From Bryobacteraceae bacterium (GTDB lineage Bacteria; Acidobacteriota; Terriglobia; Bryobacterales; Bryobacteraceae): 55,782 nucleotides of DNA. The position numbers and the translations under genes are program-made. Below are positions 23,878 through 31,175 of the stretch, piece by piece. The notes below the pieces were generated by a model that saw nothing but the letters and a program-made list of their open reading frames with translations, did not search any database and had not been told where the DNA came from. Where the stretch lies: the NCBI GenBank assembly GCA_019187195.1, contig JABAQT010000084.1:1-55782 (forward strand), read 5' to 3'. Within the stretch, counting starts at the first letter, position 1. Each line of letters opens with the position of its first letter.

Positions 23878-25005
23878 ATGCCTCAGCCAACAAACGGAAG
23901 AAGAGGATTCTTACAGCGCGCCGCTTCGGCTCTCGGGCTTGCCGCCGCGCCCGCCGCCGCCCAGCCCCAGCAACGCTCCGGCGGAGATTTTCATTACCTG
24001 CCGCTCTATGCCCGCGCCCAGAACTACAAGTCCCTCAAGCAGTCGAGCCATGACCGCACCGGAGGCAACCGCGATTTCTTTCACGTGCCCGCCGGAGCTA
24101 CCCAGGAGTTGTTCCAGGCCAACGGACCCGGCGTCATTACCCACATCTGGTTCACCATCGCCGCCCGCGGACGGAACCATCTTAAGGAACTGGTCCTGCG
24201 GATCTGGTGGGATGGCAACGGCAAGCCGAGCGTCGAAACCCCTGTCGGCGATTTCTTCGGCCTCAACCTCGGCGAGTACTTCCTCTATCAATCCGAGTAC
24301 CTCGCCTGTTCTCCCGGCAAGTCTCTCAATTGCTATTTCTCGATGCCCTTCCGCAAGTCGGCGCGCATCGCCGTCACAAACGAAGGCAAGGAAGACGTCA
24401 ACGCGTTCTATTCGAACATCGACTATCTGACGTGCTCCTCGCTCCCCGCCGACGCCCTCTACTTCCACGCCCAATACCGCCAGGCTTCCCCCAACAAACC
24501 CGAGATCTATCCCGGCCCCCAGAAACTCAATCCAACCGGAAAGATGAACTATGTCTACGCCGAAACACACGGCCGCGGCCACCTGATGGGCGTCACCCTC
24601 GGCGTGCTCATCAACGCCGATGGCTGGATGGGGGAAGGCGACGACATGATCTTCGTCGACGACGAATCGAAGCCCCTCATCATCGGCACCGGCTCGGAGG
24701 ATTACTTCCTCGGCAGTTGGAACTTCGGCGGGCGCGATGGAGCCGTCCCCTTCGGCCACATGATGTACGGAGCCCCCAGCATCATCATGCCCGAACGAAC
24801 CGGGGGCCGCTATTGCTGTTACCGCTGGCATGGCGACAACCCCGTCACCTTCAACCGCTACCTCAAGCACACCATGGAGCATGGCCACGCCAACGACCGC
24901 GGCGACAATTTCTTCTCTGTCTGCTACTGGTATCAGACCGAACCCTTCACCGCCTTCCCCGCCCTGCCCCCGGTCACCGACAGGGTTCCGCACGTGAAAC
25001 TCTAG
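23878..25005 (+). CDS. GH172 / DUF2961 family glycoside hydrolase
   Basis: A 375-residue enzyme of the DUF2961 family, now GH172, whose characterised members act on alpha-D-arabinofuranosides or fructofuranosides. It starts MPQPTNGRRGFLQRAASALGLAA, a twin-arginine-type signal; AGGAG is 8 nt before ATG 23878. The core shows VPAGATQELFQANGPGVITHIWF near residue 75 (cited for location only), LRIWWDGNGKPSVETPVGDFFG, and IGTGSEDYFLGSWNF, a likely active-site segment rich in acids, then YRWHGDNPV. It is 6 bp upstream of the apionate-lactonase-like gene in the same operon. Substrate prediction: a pentofuranoside or fructofuranoside of plant polymers, by family only. Confidence 0.88.
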   Translation: MPQPTNGRRGFLQRAASALGLAAAPAAAQPQQRSGGDFHYLPLYARAQNYKSLKQSSHDRTGGNRDFFHVPAGATQELFQANGPGVITHIWFTIAARGRNHLKELVLRIWWDGNGKPSVETPVGDFFGLNLGEYFLYQSEYLACSPGKSLNCYFSMPFRKSARIAVTNEGKEDVNAFYSNIDYLTCSSLPADALYFHAQYRQASPNKPEIYPGPQKLNPTGKMNYVYAETHGRGHLMGVTLGVLINADGWMGEGDDMIFVDDESKPLIIGTGSEDYFLGSWNFGGRDGAVPFGHMMYGAPSIIMPERTGGRYCCYRWHGDNPVTFNRYLKHTMEHGHANDRGDNFFSVCYWYQTEPFTAFPALPPVTDRVPHVKL

Positions 25006-25011
25006 AAGCCT

Positions 25012-26943
25012 ATGAACTGGACCCGCCGTCAACTTCTCGAGGCCGCACCCTTCTCCGTTCTTCCCCTGCGCGCCTGGCAGAATGCCCCGGACAAGCCTCA
25101 ACCAGGACAGATCGAGTTGACGGCGGGACCGGTGACGATGATCTTCGAACCCTCCCTCGCCTTCCTCCGCTCCCTCCGCCTGGGAGACATCGAAATCATT
25201 CGCGGCATCTACGCCGCCGTCCGCGACCGCAACTGGGACACCGTAACCCCCAACATCCGCAACCTTCAACTCGAGACATCCGCCGGCGGATTCCAACTCC
25301 GCTTCGACGTCGAATGCAAGCAGGATCCCATAGACTTCGCCTGGCGCGGCCTCATAACCGGCGATGCCTCGAGCCGTGTCCGGTTCCGCATGGAAGGCGA
25401 AGCCCGCTCCACCTTCCTCCGCAACCGCATCGGCTTCTGTGTCCTCCACCCCATCCAGGAATGCGCCGGCCACCCGTGCACCGTCATCCACGGAGATGGA
25501 TCCCGTGAGGTTGGCCGGTTTCCACGCTTCATCTCGCCCAACCAGCCCTTCCTTGACATGGTTTCCATCTCCCATGAACCCGCGCCGGGAGTCACCGCCG
25601 AAGTCTCCCTCGAGGGCGAGACCTTCGAAATGGAAGATCAGCGCAACTGGACCGATGCTTCCTACAAGACTTACTGCACCGCCCTCGCCAAGCCGTTCCC
25701 CGTGGAAGTCAGAAAGGGTACGCGCGTCGCGCAGAGCGTCACCGTATCCCTGCGCGGAGCCTCGCCCGCCGCGAAAACGCGCCGCGCCGGACTCACCCTC
25801 GAAGTGGACACCGCCGGCGCCAAACCCCTACCCGCGATCGGCCTCGGCCTGGGAGCCCATCTCCTCGACGCGAAGTCCCTCCGCCGCCTTCGCGCCCTAT
25901 CCCCTGCCCACCTTCGCGTCGATTGGAAGCCCGGCGCCGGGATTCCCCAACTCGGCATCCCCCTGGAAGTCGCCGTCCACCTCTCCGCCAACGCCGCACA
26001 GGATTGCCAAGCCGCCGCCGAGGCGGCGGGCACGGCGAAGGTCGCGCGCTGGATCATCTATCACCAGGCGGAAAAATCCACCTCCGCCAAGTGGGTGGAT
26101 CTCGCCCGGCGGTACCTTAAACGCGCGCCCGTGGGCGGCGGCACGGACGCCTTCTTCGCCGAACTCAATCGCGCCCGCCCCGAAATGTCCCATCTCGACT
26201 TTCTCTGCTATTCCATCAACCCGCAGGTCCATGCCTTCGACGACTCGAGCCTCGTCGAAAACCTCGCCGGACAGGCCCAAACCGTCGAGTCCGCCCTTCA
26301 GTTCTCCGCGGGCAAGCCGGTCGCGGTCACTCCGGTCACCTTCAAACCGCGTTTCAATCCCAACGCCACCGGCGCGCTCCCCACAGTGGGCCCTGATGAG
26401 TTGCCTCCTCAAGTCGACACCCGCCAGTTGTCCCTCTTCGGCGCCGCCTGGACCCTCGGAAGCGTAAAGTACCTCGCCGAAAGCGGCGCCCGGAGTATCA
26501 CTTTCTTCGAAGCCGCCGGCCCGCTCGGCGTCATGGAAAGCGCCTCGGGCTCCCGCTGGCCCAGGCTCTTCCCCTCCACTCCCGGCCAAGTCTACCCTCT
26601 CTATCACGTCCTTTGCGATGTCAACGAGTTTGCGGGAGGCGAAATTCTCCCGGTGCGCGCCAGCCACCCGCTGCTCGTGGAGGGTCTCATGCTGCGCAAG
26701 GGAAATCGCGCGCGGCTCATCGTGGTGAACTTTACGCCGCGGTCTCGAGTGGTTCGCTTCGCCTGGCCAACCCCGGCGAAACGGATCGCGCCGCGGCGTC
26801 TCGATGAATCGAGCGTCGGGAGCGCAACCGAAACGCCCGAAGCCTTCCGCGCGCGATCCGCCGGAGCGCTGTTGCCCATTAGAGGCGCCGTCGAACTCGC
26901 GCTCGCCCCCCACGCCACCGTCACCCTCGATTCCGGCGCATGA
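25012..26943 (+). CDS. D-apionate lactonase-like protein
   Basis: A 643-residue protein. The N-terminus MNWTRRQLLEAAPFSVLPL resembles a twin-arginine signal. The sequence matches my recollection of D-apionate lactonase (ApnL) at several points: TAGPVTMIFEPS, AVRDRNWDTVTPNI, RNRIGFCVLHP, and especially FEMEDQRNWTDASYKTY near residues 205-221. ApnL hydrolyses the lactone made by oxidation of the branched sugar D-apiose. The C-terminal 300 residues contain a TIM-barrel-like part (LRVDWKPGAG, HLDFLCYSINPQVHAFDD, SITFFEAAGPLG). Between GH172 and GH5, it suggests removal of apiose or a related pentose from plant cell wall. The other apionate genes (apnO, apnP) are not here, so the exact substrate is uncertain. 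Confidence 0.72.
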   Translation: MNWTRRQLLEAAPFSVLPLRAWQNAPDKPQPGQIELTAGPVTMIFEPSLAFLRSLRLGDIEIIRGIYAAVRDRNWDTVTPNIRNLQLETSAGGFQLRFDVECKQDPIDFAWRGLITGDASSRVRFRMEGEARSTFLRNRIGFCVLHPIQECAGHPCTVIHGDGSREVGRFPRFISPNQPFLDMVSISHEPAPGVTAEVSLEGETFEMEDQRNWTDASYKTYCTALAKPFPVEVRKGTRVAQSVTVSLRGASPAAKTRRAGLTLEVDTAGAKPLPAIGLGLGAHLLDAKSLRRLRALSPAHLRVDWKPGAGIPQLGIPLEVAVHLSANAAQDCQAAAEAAGTAKVARWIIYHQAEKSTSAKWVDLARRYLKRAPVGGGTDAFFAELNRARPEMSHLDFLCYSINPQVHAFDDSSLVENLAGQAQTVESALQFSAGKPVAVTPVTFKPRFNPNATGALPTVGPDELPPQVDTRQLSLFGAAWTLGSVKYLAESGARSITFFEAAGPLGVMESASGSRWPRLFPSTPGQVYPLYHVLCDVNEFAGGEILPVRASHPLLVEGLMLRKGNRARLIVVNFTPRSRVVRFAWPTPAKRIAPRRLDESSVGSATETPEAFRARSAGALLPIRGAVELALAPHATVTLDSGA

Positions 26944-27821
26944 ACGCATCCCTGCCGCCTCTGGCCACCGCCGGAAATCGCATTGTCCGCGCGGACACCG
27001 GACAACCCGTTCTGCTCCGCGGAGTCAACCGCTCCGGCCTCGAGTACGGCGTTCGCGCCACCCGTGAGGAGATCCGCCGGATAGTTGGGGAATGGAGAGC
27101 CAATATCATCCGCATTCCCTTCACCCAGCGATGGGCTCTCGATTCGGAGGACTACCGCCGCGCTCTGGACGACATTGTCCGCTGGACCGCGGAATCCGGA
27201 GCCTACGCCCTTCTCGATCTCCAATGGCTCCGTCCCGATGATGACTTCGGCGTCAATTCGAACGGCTCGGTTCAACGCATTGCCCCGCTCCCCGACGCCG
27301 ATTCGGCGCGCTTGTGGCGCTCGCTCGCCGAACGCTACCGCCTCGAACCCGCCGTGCTGTTCGATATCTACAACGAGCCCCACGATGTGACCGCCGCGGA
27401 TTGGCGGCATTGCGCGCGCCTTCTCGTCGGCGCCATCCGCGAAGTTCATCCCGCCTCCCTGATTTTTGTCTCCGGAACCAATTGGGGATACGATCTTCGC
27501 GGCGTTCCCTTCCCCGGCGAAAACCTCGTGTGGTCCACCCATGTCTACCCCTCGAAGCAGCCCGGATGGCACGCCGCCTTCGGGTGCGCCGCCATCGAGG
27601 CGCCCGTCTTCGCCGGCGAATGGGGAACGGATTACGATCTCGAGTGGGGCCGCTCCCTCGCCGCCTACCTCCGCTCGCTCGGAATGGGGTGGACGGCCTG
27701 GAGTTGGAACGATTGGCCGCACTTGCAGCGCGAAGGTCAGCCCACGCCCTTCGGAGAACTGGTGAAGGGCGAATTACAAGCCGCGCGGGACATCTTCGAG
27801 CGGGAGGCTCCGGGCATCTGA
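26940..27821 (+). CDS. glycoside hydrolase family 5-like endoglycanase
   Basis: A 293-residue (beta/alpha)8 hydrolase of clan GH-A, GH5-like. Catalytic residues: acid/base E146 in FDIYNEPHD and nucleophile E227 in PVFAGEWGTD. HVYPSK carries the conserved His/Tyr (about 201-203). VLLRGVNRSGLEYG at the start is the typical beta-1 strand region. No signal peptide is present, unlike most endoglucanases, so it may act on imported oligosaccharides or leave the cell by another route. ATG overlaps the preceding stop by 4 bp. Members cleave beta-1,4-glucans, mannans or xyloglucans; the specificity is not resolved. Confidence 0.88.
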   Translation: MNASLPPLATAGNRIVRADTGQPVLLRGVNRSGLEYGVRATREEIRRIVGEWRANIIRIPFTQRWALDSEDYRRALDDIVRWTAESGAYALLDLQWLRPDDDFGVNSNGSVQRIAPLPDADSARLWRSLAERYRLEPAVLFDIYNEPHDVTAADWRHCARLLVGAIREVHPASLIFVSGTNWGYDLRGVPFPGENLVWSTHVYPSKQPGWHAAFGCAAIEAPVFAGEWGTDYDLEWGRSLAAYLRSLGMGWTAWSWNDWPHLQREGQPTPFGELVKGELQAARDIFEREAPGI

Positions 27822-27837
27822 GCCCTCCCGAGACCCG

Positions 27838-27854
27838 AAAAAAGCGTCAGCGCT
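27838..27854 (-). terminator. weak intrinsic terminator at the antiporter stop
   Basis: On the minus strand AGCG-CTGA-CGCT is followed by six T (plus-strand A-run at 27838-27843). The stem is only 4 bp and overlaps the stop codon region at 27847, so efficiency is doubtful. Confidence 0.3.
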
Positions 27855-29349
27855 GCACCTCGTCCTCCGGTACGCTGTCCGTATAGGCTGCGTCCGGAGA
27901 TTCCACCAACTGCCGTACCGTCTCCACATCGCTGTTCTGGCCGAGAACCAGCATCACATCCCCCGGTTGCAGGACCGTGCTCCCGCGCGGAACGATGAAA
28001 TCCTCATTGCGCCCCAGCAGAACAATCAGTGCTGACTTCGGCAGCTTGAGGTCCACGATCTGCCGGCCCGCAACCGGTGAACCTTCGGGCACCGGCACGT
28101 CCACAAGATCGTTTCGTGACCTGCCGCGTGAGACGTACTCGAGCGGATAGGCGCGCTTCCTGGCCAGCGGAGCCCGCAGGTGCAGCCATCCGGCCACCAG
28201 TGGAATCGACGTGCCCTGCAGCAGCACCGACGTAATCACCACGAAGAAAACCACGTTGAAATACAGGTCGGGGTTCGGAACTCCCGCGACAAAAGGAAAC
28301 GTCGCCAGCACAATCGGAACCGCGCCGCGCAACCCCACCCAGGAGATCAGGAGTTTGTGACGGAGTCCCATCTTGGCGAACAACAGACTCAGGAAAACTC
28401 CTGCCGGCCGCGCCACGAACATCAGGATGCCGGCAAAGAGAAATCCCATCCCCGCCACTGGTATAAGCCGGGAAGGATAGACCAACAATCCCAGAGTCAC
28501 GAACATCATGATCTGCATCAGCCAGGACATCCCGTCGTGGAACCGGACCAGGCTTCGTTTGTGGATGAAATCGCTGTTTCCCATGACGATGCCCGCCAGG
28601 TAAACCGCGAGAAACCCGTTGCCCCCAAACGATGACGTGAGCCCGTACACCAGCAGCACTATGCCAAGCGTGAGAACCGGATACAGTCCGTCGGTCTCGA
28701 GTTTGATCCTGTTGATGACGAAAACCGATGCCTTCCCCAGCCCATAGCCGGCCGCCGCGCCGGCAATCATCTGCAGGATGAACATTCCCGCCAGGTCGGC
28801 AACTGAGCTATCAGGCTGGTTCACAATCCGGATCATCGCCATGGTCAGGAAGACGGCCATGGGATCGTTGCTGCCCGATTCCAGCTCGAGCAGCGGCTTG
28901 TTGGTGCCCTTGAGACTCGTCCCCCGCGACCGCAGCACGGCGAAAACAGCGGCCGCATCGGTGGATGACAGGATCGAACCCAGCAGCAGTCCTTCGCTCC
29001 ACTTGAAATTGAACAGCAGCGTCGCCGCGCATCCAGCCACGGCGGCGGTCACCAACACGCCGATGGTGGACAGGCTGAGACCTCGCCAAAGGATGCCTGA
29101 CACCTGCCCCCACTCGGTCTCGAGCCCGCCGGCGAAGAGAATGAACGACAGCGCGATAATGCCAAGCCCCTGCGTGAATCGGGCGTCGTCGAAAGGAATG
29201 CCCGCGATACCCTCGCTGCCCGCCAGCATTCCAATCAGAAGAAACAGAAGCAACGCCGGCACGCCAAGACGGTTCGACACTTTGCTCGTCAGGACGCCCG
29301 CCACAAGCAGCGTCGCGGCGGCGACCAGCATCTGGTCAAGAGAAATCAT
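27847..29349 (-). CDS. potassium/proton antiporter, CPA1 family (NhaP2/CvrA-like)
   Basis: A 500-residue inner-membrane protein. About 12-13 hydrophobic helices span residues 1-390. The ion-binding region contains LLGSILSSTDAAAVFAVL and ESGSNDPMAVFL, where the ND pair is the conserved CPA1 motif. The C-terminal cytoplasmic part (about 415-490; GRQIVDLKLPKSALIVLLGR, GDVMLVLGQ) is a TrkA-C/RCK-C domain, typical of NhaP2-type K+/H+ antiporters, which guard against excess potassium in acid conditions. It is a single gene 89 bp downstream of the aminotransferase stop on the same strand. A 22-bp palindrome lies upstream, overlapping the aminotransferase stop. Confidence 0.9.
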   Translation of the reverse strand: MISLDQMLVAAATLLVAGVLTSKVSNRLGVPALLLFLLIGMLAGSEGIAGIPFDDARFTQGLGIIALSFILFAGGLETEWGQVSGILWRGLSLSTIGVLVTAAVAGCAATLLFNFKWSEGLLLGSILSSTDAAAVFAVLRSRGTSLKGTNKPLLELESGSNDPMAVFLTMAMIRIVNQPDSSVADLAGMFILQMIAGAAAGYGLGKASVFVINRIKLETDGLYPVLTLGIVLLVYGLTSSFGGNGFLAVYLAGIVMGNSDFIHKRSLVRFHDGMSWLMQIMMFVTLGLLVYPSRLIPVAGMGFLFAGILMFVARPAGVFLSLLFAKMGLRHKLLISWVGLRGAVPIVLATFPFVAGVPNPDLYFNVVFFVVITSVLLQGTSIPLVAGWLHLRAPLARKRAYPLEYVSRGRSRNDLVDVPVPEGSPVAGRQIVDLKLPKSALIVLLGRNEDFIVPRGSTVLQPGDVMLVLGQNSDVETVRQLVESPDAAYTDSVPEDEVQR

Positions 29350-29425
29350 GCGCGTAACACCGGCCCGATCAATCTATCTGTTCTCCCCCGGCTACTCTAT
29401 TTAGCCCGCCGCCTCTCCGCCCGGC

Positions 29426-29447
29426 AGCGCGTAAGCGCTTACGCGCT
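29426..29447. promoter_or_regulatory. perfect 22-bp palindrome with a LacI-type core
   Basis: The half-site AGCGCGTAAGC is followed directly by its exact reverse complement. The centre, GTAAGCGCTTAC, fits the general pattern of LacI/GalR-family operators (AA-N-CG-N-TT). The site covers the stop codon of the aminotransferase gene (29439-29441) and is 77 bp upstream of the antiporter start. As RNA it would form a 9-bp stem with a 4-nt loop, but no T-run follows, so an operator is the more likely reading. Confidence 0.5.
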
Positions 29448-30623
29448 AAGAAACTTCTTCACGTTCCGCATCGCCTGCCGCGTCCGGTCGTGATTCTCGA
29501 TCAGCGCAAAACGAACGTGCCCTTCCCCCAGCGGACCAAACCCGATCCCCGGCGATACCGCCGTCAGCGCTTTCTCAAGCAGCAGTTTCGAGAACTCGAG
29601 CGACCCCATCTCCCGGAATCGCTCCGGAATCGGAGCCCACACGAACATGCTCCCCTTCGGCGGCTCCACCGGCCACCCCGCCCGCCGCAACCCTTCGATC
29701 AGCACGTCCCGCCGCTTCTGGTAGATGTTGCGGATCTTCACCGTCTCCTCCTCGCAATCCCGCAGCGCGATGATCGCCGCGATTTGCAAAGGCTGGAAAA
29801 TGCCATAGTCCAGATAGCTCTTGATGCGCGAGAGCGCTTTGATCATCCGCGGATTCCCCAGGCAGAATCCAACCCGCCAGCCCGCCATGTTGTAACTCTT
29901 CGACATGGAGAAAATCTCCACCGCGTGTTCCTTCGCGCCCTCCACCTGGAGGATGCTCGGCGCGATGTAGCCGTCAAAGCCGATGTCCGCATAAGCAAAA
30001 TCATGCACCACCATCGAACCATGATGCGCGGCAAGGCGAATGATCTCCTTGTGGAAGTCCAGGTCCACGGTGTGCGTGGTGGGGTTGTGCGGAAAGCTGA
30101 TCAGGATCATCCGCGGCTTGCGTGCCGAGGTGCGGTAGAGGTCCTCCAACCGGCTTAGAAACTCCGCCGGGTTCGGCATCGGAAGCATGCAGGCATGCCC
30201 CTCGGCCATGATCACCCCGTACTGGTGGATGGGATACGCCGGGTTGGGCGAGACCACCGCGTCACCCGGTCCGATCACCGCGAAAAGTAAGTGCGCCAAG
30301 GCGTCCTTGGCCCCGATCGTCGTGATGGCCTCCGTCTCCGGATCCAGTTTCACTCCATAGTTCCGCTCATACCGTTTGCAGATCTCGTTTCGCAGGTTCG
30401 GTAATCCGCGCGACATGGAATAACGGTGGTTCTTCGGATTCCGCGCTGCTTCCACCATCTTCTGAACAATCAGCCGGGGCGTGGCGCCATCCGGGTTCCC
30501 CATCCCGAAGTCCACAACGTCGTGCTGGGCGGCCCGCAATTTGGCCTTCATCTCGTTCACCACGGCGAAGACGTAAGGAGGCAGCTTCTGAATCCGGTAA
30601 AACTCTTCCGTGTCCAAGGGCAT
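29439..30623 (-). CDS. alaC: class I aminotransferase, AlaC-like
   Basis: A 394-residue PLP enzyme of fold type I, closest in pattern to AlaC/YfdZ, which makes alanine by transamination of pyruvate. The PLP lysine is K242 in SMSKSYNMAGWRVGF. Other motifs are VDFGMGNPDGATP, NPAYPIHQYG, ILISFPHNPTTHTVD, VVHDFAYADIGFDG and, near the end, GEGHVRFALIEN. ATG 30623 is preferred; an in-frame TTG lies two codons upstream. TACAAT lies 8 nt before the ATG, with no Shine-Dalgarno. A structured RNA with an intrinsic terminator ends 95 bp upstream on the same strand, so this gene may be controlled by attenuation or have its own leaderless promoter. LL-diaminopimelate aminotransferase activity cannot be excluded. 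Confidence 0.88.
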   Translation of the reverse strand: MPLDTEEFYRIQKLPPYVFAVVNEMKAKLRAAQHDVVDFGMGNPDGATPRLIVQKMVEAARNPKNHRYSMSRGLPNLRNEICKRYERNYGVKLDPETEAITTIGAKDALAHLLFAVIGPGDAVVSPNPAYPIHQYGVIMAEGHACMLPMPNPAEFLSRLEDLYRTSARKPRMILISFPHNPTTHTVDLDFHKEIIRLAAHHGSMVVHDFAYADIGFDGYIAPSILQVEGAKEHAVEIFSMSKSYNMAGWRVGFCLGNPRMIKALSRIKSYLDYGIFQPLQIAAIIALRDCEEETVKIRNIYQKRRDVLIEGLRRAGWPVEPPKGSMFVWAPIPERFREMGSLEFSKLLLEKALTAVSPGIGFGPLGEGHVRFALIENHDRTRQAMRNVKKFLSA

Positions 30624-30631
30624 AAACAATT

Positions 30632-30637
30632 ATTGTA
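30632..30637 (-). promoter_or_regulatory. -10-like box 8 nt before the aminotransferase start
   Basis: TACAAT on the minus strand lies 8 nt before ATG 30623. No Shine-Dalgarno and no clear -35. It would make a leaderless mRNA and separate the gene from the terminated RNA upstream. Confidence 0.3.
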
Positions 30638-30718
30638 TTTCGCCCGAGGCCGCCGCGTGGTGTACAGAAAGCGGAAAAGCGAGGAGGAATGTAAACAAGT
30701 TGTTGACGCGCCCCACGC

Positions 30719-30760
30719 AAAAAAGGCCGGTGAGCACTCGGAGGAAGATGCTCACCGGCC
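30719..30760 (-). terminator. strong intrinsic terminator
   Basis: GGCCGGTGAGCA and TGCTCACCGGCC form a perfect 12-bp stem around a 12-nt loop (plus coordinates 30725-30736 and 30749-30760). It is followed on the minus strand by six T (30724-30719). It is the clearest intrinsic terminator in the window, and no minus-strand protein gene lies upstream of it before 32476. Confidence 0.8.
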
Positions 30761-30849
30761 CCGGCATCCCGTGTCCGCAGACGCGGGACACCTAACCTGT
30801 GGCTCTGCACGGATCAAATCCGTGCGCGAACTCATAGGTTGCGGTTATT
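30719..30849 (-). ncRNA. candidate structured small RNA or leader with intrinsic terminator
   Basis: About 131 nt on the minus strand. Three stem-loops are visible, given by plus-strand position. The first has an outer pairing AACCT/AGGTT (30794-30798 with 30836-30840) enclosing a perfect 8-bp hairpin GCACGGAT/ATCCGTGC (30807-30825). The second is an 8-bp hairpin with one bulge (30771-30791). The third is the terminator at 30725-30760. A -10-like TATGAT lies just upstream. No open frame of any note is inside. It could be a free small RNA or a terminator-type leader of the aminotransferase gene 95 bp downstream. I do not recognise a known riboswitch consensus. A 6S-like or Acidobacteria-specific RNA family is possible. 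Confidence 0.55.
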
Positions 30850-30855
30850 GAACAC

Positions 30856-30861
30856 ATCATA
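30856..30861 (-). promoter_or_regulatory. -10-like box for the small RNA candidate
   Basis: TATGAT on the minus strand (one mismatch to TATAAT) would start RNA near 30849. A -35 is not clear; the region around it is AT-rich for this genome. Confidence 0.35.
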
Positions 30862-31162
30862 TAACAATTCGCAACCCATGCAGCCGCCAAAATTACAAAT
30901 TCCTTACTGTTTGATTACGACCCAGTAATAGGCCATTAGCAGTACTATCATCCGGAAGCCGCCTCAGACAGACTCGCTGCGCCCATCCGTCATGCCGGAC
31001 TGCCCCCGAACCAACTGAAACCTTAGATACAACGTCTCGAATTACTATCCACTGCTATCATAGACGCTCAATCCATACCACTAAGTTTCATTCTCGTTAC
31101 AGCCGCCTTGGCGCCGCCCCATTCACCAGCAACATCCTTGGATTCAGTCCGCCCGGCTGGTG
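30862..31162. other. intergenic region upstream of the small RNA and the MFS gene
   Basis: About 300 bp with no convincing open frame. It is distinctly more AT-rich than the surroundings (for example 30885-30945 and 31025-31090), as expected for promoter-bearing DNA between divergent units. I see no repeat or tRNA in it. Confidence 0.5.
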
Positions 31163-31168
31163 TAAACT
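31163..31168 (+). promoter_or_regulatory. weak -10-like box 7 nt before the MFS gene
   Basis: TAAACT lies 7 nt before ATG 31176 and there is no Shine-Dalgarno. The match to consensus is only 4 of 6. Confidence 0.2.
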
Positions 31169-31175
31169 GTGGCTC

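Noticed and set aside
27785..27843. Rho-independent terminator for the GH5 gene
   Set aside because: The inverted repeat near the GH5 stop is followed by an A-run, not a T-run, on the plus strand.
30807..30825. tRNA T-arm-like sequence (GGATCAAATCC)
   Set aside because: It lacks the TTC of a T-loop; there is no acceptor stem, D-arm or anticodon arm in register. It is explained by the small-RNA hairpin.
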